Positions 63,592 through 64,000 of a stretch of 64,000 nt of DNA are shown piece by piece. This stretch comes from Diprion similis (lineage: Eukaryota; Arthropoda; Insecta; Hymenoptera; Diprionidae): assembly GCF_021155765.1 (NCBI RefSeq), contig NC_060105.1, forward strand, positions 4,030,001 through 4,094,000. Reading direction: 5' to 3'. The position numbers and the translations under genes were made by a program. Under the pieces are notes generated by a model. It worked only from the letters and a program-made list of their open reading frames with translations. It did no database searches and had not been told where the DNA came from. Numbering within the stretch: the first letter of the stretch is position 1; each line of letters starts with the position of its first letter.

Positions 63592-63850
63592 TCTCCAGCG
63601 AAAGAAAGCGCTGTTTCCATTTCCTCCCTGCTTCGAGCTTCGAGCTTGCGAAAAGAGTCTGTTCCACGTTGTTATTTCCACGCGTTTCCTCGACGAGGGA
63701 ATCGAGCTTATCTTCCACCCTCTCAGTGCCACTTTTCAAGCGCATTCCGGAGAGTCGACTGGGGATTTCGCATCCATCGACACCTGCCGACGTTGCAGCT
63801 TGAAAGCAACAGGCTGCGAGCAAACTTGCGAAAAGAATGTCGACGTGCAT
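63592..63850 (-). CDS. First exon of an unknown secreted protein
   Basis: The minus-strand ATG at 63850 opens a typical signal peptide, M-H-V-D-I-L-F-A-S-L-L-A-A-C-C-F then Q-A-A-T-S-A, with a good cleavage site before G-V-D-G. About 64 residues follow, with coding-like codon use: one Cys (G-C-E-I-P), an acidic D-K-L-D-S-L-V-E-E-T segment and a basic R-K-W-K-Q-R-F. A GTAAGG donor at 63591-63586 would end the exon in phase 1; unspliced, the frame stops three codons later at 63581, giving 89 residues. It could be a secreted small protein or a peptide-hormone precursor start. I recognise no mature peptide or domain and cannot find the next exon. Confidence 0.45.
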
Positions 63851-64000
63851 TAGCGGAGCGAGTACGAAACTTGTTTAGTGCTTGTTCAGTTAATACAGTA
63901 AACTATGGGAGTAATTGGCAATCGATCCTATCTGACGGGGTCGGATTGATCGCTTATCGAGCCAACGAAACGTGGGTAATCGATGCCTGCTCGGTTCAAT
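63851..64000. other. Right-edge sequence, presumed upstream of secreted-protein exon
   Basis: This should hold the 5' UTR and promoter of the minus-strand exon starting at 63850. I see no TATA box and no clear initiator. Confidence 0.3.

Noticed and set aside
63392..63853. 153-codon plus-strand frame at the right edge
   Set aside because: It lies opposite a minus-strand signal-peptide exon with better coding character. Its Cys- and Ser-rich content looks like an antisense shadow.

Overview
This 64 kb window is eukaryotic, intron-rich and gene-poor, and it reads as insect nuclear DNA. Split genes have GT-AG introns, start codons sit in insect-type contexts (CAAAATGG), and promoters combine a TATA box with an arthropod TCA-type initiator. 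Microsatellites are frequent. Three tandem genes encode small secreted Ala/Gly/Pro/Val-rich proteins that resemble the apidermins, a hydrophobic cuticular family described from honey bee. That makes a hymenopteran the best guess, but I cannot place it to genus.

Layout. 1-12.7 kb is mostly non-coding. At its right edge, on the minus strand, is a 73-nt signal-peptide exon (12713-12785) that looks like the first coding exon of an ionotropic glutamate receptor. Its downstream exons are not recognisable here, so the first intron probably runs off the left end. A weak terminal-exon candidate lies at 930-1172. 12.8-36.6 kb holds no gene I can recognise, only microsatellites, a possible promoter near 27.2 kb and an orphan open frame at 18.3-18.65 kb.

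36.66-51.9 kb is the core of the window: three plus-strand genes of 310, 200 and 138 residues, each with a TATA box, secretion signal, short introns and a polyadenylation signal. They share a ten-residue repeat built on G-P-x-x-G-P, a phase-1 intron splitting a Gly or Ala codon before the last exon, and a C-terminal module ending in G-H-(x)-W or G-K-W. They are best explained as tandem duplicates encoding secreted extracellular-matrix or cuticle components.

51.9-58.7 kb has no firm gene, although a strong TATA box at 55812 has no recognisable coding sequence behind it. On the minus strand at 58722-59934 is a complete two-exon gene for a small secreted amphipathic protein of 81 residues with no family I recognise. 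At 63592-63850, minus strand, a further signal-peptide exon starts another secreted protein whose remaining exons I cannot follow. No transposase, rRNA, tRNA or CRISPR was recognised. Exon joins were made by hand from splice signals and frame and have not been checked against transcripts.
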